Position numbers and translations under genes: made by a program. This document shows positions 18,506 to 27,201 of a DNA stretch of 47,310 bases, in pieces (position 1 is the first letter of the stretch; every line of letters begins with the position of its first letter). Source of the DNA: an uncultured Pirellulaceae bacterium (GTDB taxonomy: Bacteria > Planctomycetota > Planctomycetia > Pirellulales > Pirellulaceae); NCBI GenBank assembly GCA_937928555.1, contig CALFWR010000042.1, positions 1-47,310 on the forward strand. Reading direction: 5' to 3'. The notes under the pieces were generated by a model, which saw nothing but the letters and a program-made list of their open reading frames with translations, was not told the DNA's origin and searched no databases.

Positions 18506-21500
18506 GTGAGAGTCTCCGAGCGACTTCAGCAAGGTGTACTGACATCGGCATTGGCACTGACTCTTATTGCAGTGCCATTGGTGTCGGCACAGGGGCAAGA
18601 GAATTCATCCTTCATGGGTAACGGGGCATCATCGGTGTCCCAGACCAACGAACCGGGCCAATGGCTACAACGGGCTCGGGAAGCGATGAAGTCAGGAAAT
18701 CACTTCTACGCCGAACAGTGTATACAAATGGCAGAAAAGAGCATGACTCCCGAAGTCAAGCTTTCTTGGACGCCTGAAATGGCACGGGCCGAATTGGCTT
18801 CGTTGCGAACCGGATCAACAACACCTCCGGTAAACAATTTTCAAGCAGCACGGACAGACGTTCTGTTCGCGGCAGCACAACAACACATGCTCAATGCTCG
18901 CAAGGCGTTGGCAGTCGGCGATGTCGACGCAGCCTCAAAATCGATTGCGTTGGCTGAACAAACCGGAGCTGACTTCTCCAATGCAGGTGATTCACCGCAA
19001 GTCCTTCAAGCGATGATAAATCGTCAGAATGGGCTCGTGGAATTGTACTCACGCGGCACCGCGGGAACCAACTACGACGCAGATGCGGCTCGCTTTCTGC
19101 TGGAACAGGCTCAGTCACTGGCTCAATACCAGGACTATGAAACTTCAACCATGCTCGCCGAGCAGGCAAAGAAGTTTACGACTGTCGATTTTTCCTCGAT
19201 GAGCACAACTCCGGATCAGATTCTGGCGTCGATTGCTGCGGCACAAAACCGAGCCGCTGCGGTAACCGCAGCGACAGCTGTAGCACCGGCACCAACACCC
19301 ATGTCGCCCAAGCAACAGGTTTCCAGCCTGATGGCGCAGGCTCAGTTGGCGTTGGACCAAAACCAGATCGCCCATGCGAGCGACCTTGTCACGCGAGCGA
19401 AAGCCTACAACCTTGGGGACGAAAGTTTTGCTGACGGCGAGACACGCCCATGGCAGTTGGAACTGCTGGTTGAAAACGCCAAACAGCTTGGCGATTCAAG
19501 CTCGGTTCAGCCTGCCTCATGGAACGAGGCTCCTGCTGTTCCTGCTGCTGTCGCTCAAGCGACGTACGATCCGCAGACCGACATCACAAAGAACATCCAG
19601 ATCGCACTGCGAGACAATGTTACGATCTTCGAAGCCGCCAACCCTCAGGTTCCACCAACGCCGCCAGAAGCACGTGTCGCTCAGGCTCAAACGGTTCAGA
19701 GTGCAGTGGAAACCTCTCGTGGACAGCAACTCTATTCTTCTGGTCTGCAAGCAGCAGGTCAGGGCGATGCGTTGCGTGCTCGCGAGTTCTTCCAGCTTGC
19801 GATGCAACATCAGGATGATCTGACACCAGCTGTTCAGGCTGAAATCCAGAGCCAACTTGGACGCATGCCTGCAAAAACCACCAGCGCTCCGATTCAGGAA
19901 GTTGGTCAGGCTTCAAGCGAAGAAGAATACGGCTACGCTCTCAAAAATCAGAGCGAGTATTCCAAACTTCAGGCCGAAGTTTTACGCGAAAAACAGGCTG
20001 CCGAACGGTTGGTGGCGAACAATCCGCGTGAAGCTCTTCAAAAAATGACAATGCTCAGAAGCCGTGTTGCCAATACGCAAATGGCTGCTGAAACAACACG
20101 ACCCCTGTTGAAGATCATCGATCGCGACATCGACAAGATGCAGCGGTTTATCGAAACCAACCTGTCATCGATTCAGAACAATGAAGAGATTCAGGCGGTT
20201 CGTGACGAAGTGGAACTTGATCGCCAACGTCGACTGGACGTGGATCAGCAACTGGCCAAACTGGTCGATGAGTACAATAAGTACGTTGCCGAAGAGCGGT
20301 ACTCCGAAGCCGACTTGGTTGTCAGACAGGCAGAAGAGCTTTCTCCAAACAACGAGGTTGTGGTTGTGCTTCGCGAAAAGCACGACCGCACTTACTCGCG
20401 GATGCGTTGGGAAACGATCCGACGCAACAGAGAACGCGATTATGTCAATGCGGAGCAGTACCTTCTGGAACGCACGTCAATCATGGATGAGCGGACACCG
20501 ATGACATTGGATCCGGATTCTGAAGGCTATGCCGAACGAATCGCATCCCGTCGCCGTCGCTTGGAAGGAAGCCAGTACACCAGTGAGGCCGATCGGTTGA
20601 TCTGGGACAAGCTTCGCAACACCAACGTCGAAGGTGAATACCGCGGGACGCTTGCCGAAGCGAGAGATCAACTGTCGCGTCAAGCCGGTCTGAACATCGT
20701 GTTCGATACCGCCGCGATGGAAGACGCCGGGGTGGACAGCAACATGATCATCGACGTTCCGATCCGACAACCCATTTCACTCGAAAGTGCACTCAACGTC
20801 ATCCTTTCGGGTGCCAAGTTGACTTTCCGTGTGGAAGACGAAGTCATCAAGATCACCAGTCGTGAGTCTTCCGATGCCAAACAGGAAACCGTTGTTCACT
20901 ACATCGGTGACTTGCTGGCTCCCATGAAGAACTACCGAAACCCGAACGATCTTTCATTCACACAGCCGGGAGCCAACAACGGCTTCCCATCAGGTGCGTT
21001 CAACGTCGCCAGCTCCAATCCGGGTGCGGCTTCCGCGGCAACCTTGGCTGCCAATTCATCGCAAATCGCGATGGCTCAACAGTTGGGAATTGGTCGACCG
21101 GGTGCCGGCGGTGTGGGCGGCTACGATGCTCCACAACGCGGCACTCCGCTGTTCGGAACAGTCGGTCGTCAGGGGCCCCAGGGTGGTATCACCCAGGCTG
21201 ACTTTGATGTGCTGATCCAGCTGATTCAGGACACCGTTTCTCCTGACACATGGCAGGATACAGGATCGGGTGAAGGTACCGTGCAGGCTTTCCCACCCAA
21301 CCTCTCTCTGATCGTGACTCAGTCACAACGTGTTCAGGACGAGATTCGTGAGTTGCTGAAAAAGCTTCGTGAGTTGAATGACGTTCAGATTGTGATCGAA
21401 GTTCGCTTCGTTGCGATCCAGGACAACTTCTTCGAGCGAATCGGTGTCGACTTTGACTTTGCCATCAACGACGATTCACAGTTGACCGATCCAACGTCAG

Positions 21501-22396
21501 ATCGTCAGGTTCGAAGCGTGGTTGTTGGTAACACCGGAGACGGTAACAGCCAGACCAATGGTGCTCCGTTCCTTCCGACAATCAACCAGGACCTCATCTT
21601 CAGTCAGGGTAGCTTTGCTTCGACTGTTCCGACGTTCGGAGGTTTCGACCTCACATCGGCTGCCAACTTTGGTTTTGCGATCCTGTCTGACATTGAAGTT
21701 TTCTTCCTGATTCAGGCCAGCAAAGGTTCAACGCGTGCCACCGTTACCGAGGCACCGACGGTGACTATGTTTAACGGCCAAAGTGCCAGCGTGAACGACA
21801 ACTCCTTCACACCGTTTGTGACATCGGTAACACCGGTGGTAGGTGACTTTGCTGTAGCTCACCAGCCAATCATCACGATTCTTCCCGACGGAAGTAAACT
21901 TGATGTGACGGCAACGGTTTCTGCAGATCGTCGTAGCGTACAAATGTCTCTGGTGCCTTTCTTCAGCGAAATCACCGATGTGGAGACGTTTACGTTCTCA
22001 GGTTCGACCACGACCCAGATCAGTACCAACTCCCTGTTGGATGATCTGCTCGACACGATCGATCCAACCAATGCCGACGATGGCAACGACGAACTGGAGA
22101 CCATTACCGAAGGTGTCACCATTCAGCTTCCGGTTCTGGCAACCACATCGGTCAACACCGTGGTCAGTGTGCCCGACGGTGGTACGGTGCTGCTTGGTGG
22201 TATCAAACGATCGCGGGAAACTCGAACCGAACGTGGCGTTCCGATGCTCAGTTCGATTCCCTACGTGAATCGTCTGTTCACCAATGTCGGTCTGAGCCGC
22301 GAAACGACTAACCTGATGTTGATGGTGACTCCACGAATCATCATTCAGGAAGAAGAAGAGCGAAAGCAAATCGGCGTCTTTGGCGACGACAACTAA
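18506..22396 (+). CDS. Giant secretin (type II/III secretion/PilQ superfamily) with N-terminal helical repeats
   Basis: 1296 aa, nearly twice a typical GspD or PilQ. A signal peptide (SALALTLIAVPLVSAQG) is followed by five spaced copies of a helical motif of the form (A/L)xxAxxALxxGDxxxAxxxxxxA, near residues 52, 127, 197, 273 and 408. A Gln/Glu-rich coiled-coil region follows (about 470-660), then an STN/N0-like domain (about 715-790, LAEARDQLSRQAGLNIVFDT), a Gly-rich spacer, an N1-like segment (LSLIVTQSQRVQDEIRELL) and the secretin barrel domain from about 960 to 1285. The last has VPDGGTVLLGG and SSIPYVNRLF, the family hallmarks. It should form an outer-membrane pore. No other secretion or pilus gene is nearby. 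The GTG start is backed by the AAGGAGA site. Confidence 0.92.
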   Translation: MRVSERLQQGVLTSALALTLIAVPLVSAQGQENSSFMGNGASSVSQTNEPGQWLQRAREAMKSGNHFYAEQCIQMAEKSMTPEVKLSWTPEMARAELASLRTGSTTPPVNNFQAARTDVLFAAAQQHMLNARKALAVGDVDAASKSIALAEQTGADFSNAGDSPQVLQAMINRQNGLVELYSRGTAGTNYDADAARFLLEQAQSLAQYQDYETSTMLAEQAKKFTTVDFSSMSTTPDQILASIAAAQNRAAAVTAATAVAPAPTPMSPKQQVSSLMAQAQLALDQNQIAHASDLVTRAKAYNLGDESFADGETRPWQLELLVENAKQLGDSSSVQPASWNEAPAVPAAVAQATYDPQTDITKNIQIALRDNVTIFEAANPQVPPTPPEARVAQAQTVQSAVETSRGQQLYSSGLQAAGQGDALRAREFFQLAMQHQDDLTPAVQAEIQSQLGRMPAKTTSAPIQEVGQASSEEEYGYALKNQSEYSKLQAEVLREKQAAERLVANNPREALQKMTMLRSRVANTQMAAETTRPLLKIIDRDIDKMQRFIETNLSSIQNNEEIQAVRDEVELDRQRRLDVDQQLAKLVDEYNKYVAEERYSEADLVVRQAEELSPNNEVVVVLREKHDRTYSRMRWETIRRNRERDYVNAEQYLLERTSIMDERTPMTLDPDSEGYAERIASRRRRLEGSQYTSEADRLIWDKLRNTNVEGEYRGTLAEARDQLSRQAGLNIVFDTAAMEDAGVDSNMIIDVPIRQPISLESALNVILSGAKLTFRVEDEVIKITSRESSDAKQETVVHYIGDLLAPMKNYRNPNDLSFTQPGANNGFPSGAFNVASSNPGAASAATLAANSSQIAMAQQLGIGRPGAGGVGGYDAPQRGTPLFGTVGRQGPQGGITQADFDVLIQLIQDTVSPDTWQDTGSGEGTVQAFPPNLSLIVTQSQRVQDEIRELLKKLRELNDVQIVIEVRFVAIQDNFFERIGVDFDFAINDDSQLTDPTSDRQVRSVVVGNTGDGNSQTNGAPFLPTINQDLIFSQGSFASTVPTFGGFDLTSAANFGFAILSDIEVFFLIQASKGSTRATVTEAPTVTMFNGQSASVNDNSFTPFVTSVTPVVGDFAVAHQPIITILPDGSKLDVTATVSADRRSVQMSLVPFFSEITDVETFTFSGSTTTQISTNSLLDDLLDTIDPTNADDGNDELETITEGVTIQLPVLATTSVNTVVSVPDGGTVLLGGIKRSRETRTERGVPMLSSIPYVNRLFTNVGLSRETTNLMLMVTPRIIIQEEEERKQIGVFGDDN

Positions 22397-22423
22397 GATT
22401 TGCCGAAAACACTTTTTGATCGC

Positions 22424-22459
22424 AAGGCCACCGGGCATCCGCCCGGTGGCCTTTTTTTT
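22424..22459 (+). terminator. Rho-independent terminator of the secretin gene
   Basis: A perfect 13-base inverted repeat (AAGGCCACCGGGC / GCCCGGTGGCCTT) with a four-base loop spans 22424-22453, followed by T residues to 22459. It lies 28 bases after the stop codon and is the strongest terminator in the window. Confidence 0.95.
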
Positions 22460-22608
22460 GGGTCCATCGCAGAAGCTTGTGGGCGAGCAAGAATCCCACC
22501 ATTTTCCTGTCGATGGCAATGGTCTACGGGATCTTCACCCATAACCCCGGATAACAAACCGGATGGACTTTTTTTATTTGGTTATTCATGATTCGCTTGG
22601 CTTCGCGC

Positions 22609-23169
22609 TTACAGCATCGGAACTTCCACCGACTTGAAGACGACTTTCAACAGCCTAAATCCAAGCCGTTGGTACAGCCGATGGGCGCGAGTATTGTTTG
22701 CCGTGACTTCCAGATTCACAAAACGAACCCCTGTGCTGGCGAACCCCCGCACACACTGAGCCACGATCGCCGACCCCAAACCGCGGCCGCGATAATCCGG
22801 AATGATTCCAATATTCTGAATGCATCCCACATCCGCTTGCTCACGAATTCCCTGAACCGTTCCGCAATTGACTTGCATGTTGGTTGTCGGATCGCGGTGC
22901 CTCAAGAGCCACGTGGCTTCGGGGACAAACCCGCGCCGACTGCTGATTTCATTCATCAGCCTTTCGCAACCGTGCTCGCTGCCCAGGCAGGGAAACACGT
23001 TGCAATCGAGCTCATTCTGAAAGCTCTGGTATTTGGTTTGGGCGTGCGCTTCGAGAAGGTCTTCATCCCACGGCAGGAAGGTAAACCCGCTCTCCAGCAC
23101 CGGCAGATTGGGATTCGCATCCGATAAATCGATCTGCATCCGATATCGTTTGAAGTAACTGATTTGCAT
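22609..23169 (-). CDS. GNAT family N-acetyltransferase
   Basis: 186 aa. GNAT motif A is clear in the C-terminal half (QNIGIIPDYRGRGLGSAIV, with the RxxGxG acetyl-CoA loop), followed by the motif B region (NNTRAHRLYQRLGFRLLKVV). The N-terminal half is less conserved (DEDLLEAHAQTKYQSFQNEL) and the substrate is unknown. I chose the ATG at 23169 (MQISYFKRY) since the preceding 37 codons read as intergenic sequence. It is divergent from the methyltransferase gene by about 130 bases. Confidence 0.85.
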   Translation of the reverse strand: MQISYFKRYRMQIDLSDANPNLPVLESGFTFLPWDEDLLEAHAQTKYQSFQNELDCNVFPCLGSEHGCERLMNEISSRRGFVPEATWLLRHRDPTTNMQVNCGTVQGIREQADVGCIQNIGIIPDYRGRGLGSAIVAQCVRGFASTGVRFVNLEVTANNTRAHRLYQRLGFRLLKVVFKSVEVPML

Positions 23170-23301
23170 GGTGCTTTCGTGATACAGAATCCGGCGGATT
23201 GTAAATCTTGCAGTGTCAGGTGAGCGGGCCTGCCGATAAGGTTCGCCTCGTAATTTTCCCTGCCGGGAAAGCAGAGGCAAACAGAATTGCAGGATACAAC
23301 C

Positions 23302-24537
23302 ATGGCTAAACCAACAAATTCATCGTCGATGGATCAAGCCCGCAAAGTCCAGTCTACCATTGTGCCGATCGAGGACACGCCACTGCGTCGTCCCTATTTG
23401 AAACCGAAAAACCAATCTGTTGAAGTAGACCAGACAGCGACTTCTTCCCGGCATGTCGCCGCAAACAGGTCAATGCCGACCGTTGCCGCCGCTGAGGAAA
23501 AACCAGCGTCGATGCCAAGCGAAAGCACCCTCGCGATGGTGACCGCCGAAGTCATCGAACGTCTCGGCGATCAGTTAACCAACCAGCCCGTCGACAAAGC
23601 CACACTCAAGCAATACGTCCGCGAACAGCTTGGCCAATGGCGACCGATGGCCTGGGAAGATGACATTTCACGCAACACGCTCGACGCCAAGCCCTACGAG
23701 AATCTTGCCAGCCCGGCATCGCTGGAATCGGATCAGTTTTATGGTTCCAAAGACTTTGTCCAATACGCCCTCTCAAAAATCGATGATGATCAGCTGAAAA
23801 GCATGATCGCCAAAGACATCTATCCCATTCCCTGCGCGGAGGACCGCGAGGGGTACTCACCCGGGTACGACGGCGTCTACTGGATGAGCGGCCTGGTCGA
23901 CTATTTGAAAATCATGGAAGTCTGCGAGCGGTTTGGCTTGCTACCGCGTTCCTGCTTCGATTTTGGCTGTGCGACCGGTCGCGTGCTGCGGCACTTTGCC
24001 GTGCAGTCGAATTGCGAGACTGTCTGGGGAAGCGACATCAATCGCCGTCACGTTCGTTGGCTTCAGGAATTCATGCCGGAAAAAGTTCGACCGGTTTTCA
24101 ACCATTGCATCCCGACCTTGCCGATCCCCGATGGGTCGGTCGATGTCGTGTCCGCATTTTCAGTTTTTACTCACATCGACACATTCGAAACCTGCTGGCT
24201 GGCAGAGCTAAACCGGATCCTCTCTAACAAAGGCGTTTGCTACCTGACGGTTCACAATGAAGCCACCTGGGAAGTCCTTCGCGAGGAAATCGACAACCCA
24301 AAAAATCGGCTCGTGCAATCAATTCGCCGCGTCGATCCGAATTTCACTGACAAACTGATGGGCCCAATGCCGGACCAGCGAACAGTTTGGCGATTTACGA
24401 ATTTCGGCCCCTATCGAGCCCAAGTATTTCATTCGAACAACTATTTGCAGCGTGTCTGGGGACGATTCTTCCATATCGAAGAAATTCTTCCCTGTCATCA
24501 CGTGCGGCAGTCGGTGGTTGTTTTGCGAAAGAAGTAA
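23302..24537 (+). CDS. Class I SAM-dependent methyltransferase
   Basis: About 411 aa. The first 120 residues are polar and probably disordered. Residues about 210-330 hold a Rossmann methyltransferase: motif I FDFGCATGRVLRHFA, then WGSDINRRHVRWL, IPDGSVDVVSAFSVFTHID (motif IV region) and LNRILSNKGVCYLTVHNEA. This is the methyltransferase type 11/12 pattern; the substrate cannot be told. A TTG at 23287 in the same frame is possible, but the ATG at 23302 is preferred. Its end abuts the flavoprotein gene. Confidence 0.85.
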   Translation: MAKPTNSSSMDQARKVQSTIVPIEDTPLRRPYLKPKNQSVEVDQTATSSRHVAANRSMPTVAAAEEKPASMPSESTLAMVTAEVIERLGDQLTNQPVDKATLKQYVREQLGQWRPMAWEDDISRNTLDAKPYENLASPASLESDQFYGSKDFVQYALSKIDDDQLKSMIAKDIYPIPCAEDREGYSPGYDGVYWMSGLVDYLKIMEVCERFGLLPRSCFDFGCATGRVLRHFAVQSNCETVWGSDINRRHVRWLQEFMPEKVRPVFNHCIPTLPIPDGSVDVVSAFSVFTHIDTFETCWLAELNRILSNKGVCYLTVHNEATWEVLREEIDNPKNRLVQSIRRVDPNFTDKLMGPMPDQRTVWRFTNFGPYRAQVFHSNNYLQRVWGRFFHIEEILPCHHVRQSVVVLRKK

Positions 24538-24575
24538 ACCGCTACAATTCGGGTTTCGATTTTGGGGATCCGACG

Positions 24576-25835
24576 CTGAACGAAGTTTACGACGTTATTG
24601 TGGTGGGAGGCGGTGCAGCCGGATTGATGGCAGCGGCCTCCAGTGCGCGCATCGGCCGTCGTGTGCTACTGCTGGAGAAAAACAAAAAGTTTGGCGTCAA
24701 GATCCTGATGTCCGGCGGAACACGATGCAATATCACGCACAATTGTGATTCGCGTGAAATTGTCAAAGCCTTCGGGCGTGGCGGCAAGTTCCTCCATTCG
24801 GCACTGGCTGCACTTTCTCCCGACGAAGTCGTGGCTCTGTTTGAATCGCTGGGCGTTGCCACCAAAGTCGAATCCACAGGAAAAGTTTTTCCGGTTAGCA
24901 ATCGGGCGATTGACGTGCGGGACGCTCTGGTCCGTTTTGCAGAAGCAGAAAACGCGACACTTCAGAATCTTTCTCCGGTGACAGACATCGTCAACAAAAG
25001 TGGCGTTTTCGATGTGCAAACATGCGGCGCCGTGCTGCAATCCAGATCGATCATTCTCACCACCGGTGGACTTTCTTTTCCGGGCTGCGGCACCACGGGC
25101 GATGGTTATGCCTGGGCCAAAGCGTTCGGGCATTCGATCGTCGATACCGTTCCGGCACTGACTCCTTTGCTGTCCAACTGCCAGTGGGCCAATGAACTTA
25201 AAGGCATCACGATCGACCCCACTGCGGTAACAATCAAAGGCACCGCACCAGCGGGCAGCAAGAAACAGAAACCGCTGGCTCAAACGGCGGGTTCTTTCCT
25301 GTTTACACATTTTGGTTTCTCGGGACCGGCGGCGATGGATGTCAGCCGCGAAGTGGCAAGGCATCCAAACCGGAAACAACTGCGACTGGAGTGTGATTTT
25401 CTACCCGGACAAAAGCAGCAGCAGTTACTCGACCAGCTACAACGGGCCAAAAAAGACGGCGGCGCAAAAAGCGTGCTGCGAACGGTTCAGGAATTGTGGC
25501 CGGAATTCCCCAAACGACTGATCGAAAGTTGGCTTGGGGAAGCAAACGTGGACGGATCGCTGAGGTTGGCGGAACTTTCCGCCGGGCGGCTCAATGCCTT
25601 GGTCGAGCAGGTCAAGCGATCCGCTTTTCCGCTTCAGGGAACATTGGGTTACGAAAAAGCCGAAGTCACCGCCGGCGGCGTGACCCTGAAAGAAGTCAAC
25701 AGCAGCACGATGGAAAGCAAACTTTGCCCGGGCTTGTACTTCGCCGGCGAGATCCTTGATCTGGACGGTCCGATCGGCGGATTCAACTTTCAGGCAGCAT
25801 GGAGCACCGGTTGGCTGGCGGGAATGAATGCGTAA
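24576..25835 (+). CDS. HI0933/BaiN-like NAD(P)/FAD-dependent oxidoreductase
   Basis: About 419 aa. The dinucleotide-binding motif VYDVIVVGGGAAGLMAA lies at the very start, followed by VLLLEKNKKFGVKILMSGG and TRCNITHNC, the HI0933 family signature. It ends with LYFAGEILDLDGPIGGFNFQ, the family C-terminal FAD contact. The reaction of most members is unknown; BaiN takes part in bile-acid reduction. The start is problematic: no ATG, GTG or TTG occurs in frame between a TTG at 24387 deep inside the methyltransferase gene and the Rossmann motif. A CTG at 24576, preceded by GGGG nine bases upstream, gives the normal length and is used here. Confidence 0.85.
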   Translation: MNEVYDVIVVGGGAAGLMAAASSARIGRRVLLLEKNKKFGVKILMSGGTRCNITHNCDSREIVKAFGRGGKFLHSALAALSPDEVVALFESLGVATKVESTGKVFPVSNRAIDVRDALVRFAEAENATLQNLSPVTDIVNKSGVFDVQTCGAVLQSRSIILTTGGLSFPGCGTTGDGYAWAKAFGHSIVDTVPALTPLLSNCQWANELKGITIDPTAVTIKGTAPAGSKKQKPLAQTAGSFLFTHFGFSGPAAMDVSREVARHPNRKQLRLECDFLPGQKQQQLLDQLQRAKKDGGAKSVLRTVQELWPEFPKRLIESWLGEANVDGSLRLAELSAGRLNALVEQVKRSAFPLQGTLGYEKAEVTAGGVTLKEVNSSTMESKLCPGLYFAGEILDLDGPIGGFNFQAAWSTGWLAGMNA

Positions 25836-25904
25836 CAACCCGCAAGCCGCCCTCGCGATACACTAGAATCATCTGCTCCCCACCACCGCCGGACACCCTC
25901 TGAC

Positions 25905-27200
25905 ATGCACGTTGCCTTTGTTCCATTCACTGGCCTTCGCGTTCGCGAAAAGGAAATGCTGGAGATGGGCATGCTGCTTCCGGGCTTGAGAGAAAGAGCC
26001 GAAGCACTCTCGGGGTTGCCCGCGCTTGGGCTGCTGACCCTTGCCGGAATGACGCCAGAGAGTTGGACTTACAGCTACCATCGGTCGTCGGATTCTGAAA
26101 CGCTTGTCGAAGACGTTTTGCAAACCAAACCCGACCTCGTTGCCGTCAGCGCACTAACGGCATCGGTCCTAGAAGCCTACCAATTCTGTGAGCAGCTAAA
26201 AGTGGAAAATTGCCAGACGGTCATCGGCGGGCTTCATGTGACCGCGATGCCCGAGGAGGCGACCGGGTACGCGGATTCGGTTTGCGTCGGCGATGGCGAA
26301 TCGTCGTGGCTGGAAATTCTTGCAGACTGCGAGAACCGGACATTGAAAAGGATCTACCGCCCCTCCAAAGCATTCGATCTGTCGGCCAGTCCGATGCCTG
26401 ATTTTGCACTACAGGGAAAAAGAAATCCGCAGCGATGGACAATCCAGACGCAGCGCGGCTGCCCGTGGGCGTGTGAATTTTGCGGAGCCAGTCGCTTGCT
26501 GGGGCCGGCGCGGTACAAGCCCGTTAACCGAATCGCCAAAGAACTGTGTGCCGTCAAAAATCTGGACCGCACGCCCTGGATCGAACTTGCCGACGACAAC
26601 ACACTCGCTGGCCGCAAGGACTCATTCGAGTTGCTCGAAGAGATCGGCAAAGCCAACGTGCGGTACTTTACCGAAAGCGACTGGCGGATCGGAACCGACC
26701 CAAAACTGGTTCGCGCCCTTGCCGATTCGGGCTGCGTTCAGGTTCTTGTCGGCATCGAGTCATTAAACTTTCGCTATTCGGGAATGGGAAAGAAGACCTC
26801 GGAGCTTGCGAAGATTCTCGACGCCGTGGACACGATTCAGGACGCGGGGATCTTTGTCAACGGTTGCTTCATTGCGGGCGCTGATGGCGAAACGCCACAG
26901 TCTCTCGATGCGATGGGAACCTTCATCCGCGAAAGCTCTCTCGCGGAAGTGCAACTCACTCTCCAGACACCATTCCCCGGCACCGGACTGTACAGGCGAC
27001 TTCAGCGCGACGGCCGCTTGCTGGCCGACCGTGACTGGTCGTGGTACACACTGTTTGATGTGGTTTTTGAACCCGACGCAATGACAGTAGCCGAACTGGA
27101 GAAAGGTTTTCGCCGTACCGGATTGTCGGTGTTCTCAAAATCCGCCGCGGCCAAACGCAGTAAAATTCGCAAACAAGTTTGGTCCAATCGAAAAAAGTAA
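25905..27200 (+). CDS. B12-binding domain radical SAM protein
   Basis: 431 aa. A cobalamin-binding-like N-terminal domain (about 1-150, LVAVSALTASVLEAYQF, TVIGGLHVTAMPEEA, CVGDGESSW) precedes the radical SAM core. The cluster motif is Cys186-X3-Cys190-X2-Cys193 in QRGCPWACEFCGAS, a normal CxxxCxxC. Later barrel segments follow (WIELADDNTLAGRKD, VLVGIESLNF, NGCFIAGADGET). The layout matches the B12-dependent class of methyltransferases and cyclases with unknown substrates. It is separated from the next membrane protein gene by one base, so the two are presumably co-translated. Confidence 0.9.
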   Translation: MHVAFVPFTGLRVREKEMLEMGMLLPGLRERAEALSGLPALGLLTLAGMTPESWTYSYHRSSDSETLVEDVLQTKPDLVAVSALTASVLEAYQFCEQLKVENCQTVIGGLHVTAMPEEATGYADSVCVGDGESSWLEILADCENRTLKRIYRPSKAFDLSASPMPDFALQGKRNPQRWTIQTQRGCPWACEFCGASRLLGPARYKPVNRIAKELCAVKNLDRTPWIELADDNTLAGRKDSFELLEEIGKANVRYFTESDWRIGTDPKLVRALADSGCVQVLVGIESLNFRYSGMGKKTSELAKILDAVDTIQDAGIFVNGCFIAGADGETPQSLDAMGTFIRESSLAEVQLTLQTPFPGTGLYRRLQRDGRLLADRDWSWYTLFDVVFEPDAMTVAELEKGFRRTGLSVFSKSAAAKRSKIRKQVWSNRKK

Positions 27201-27201
27201 C

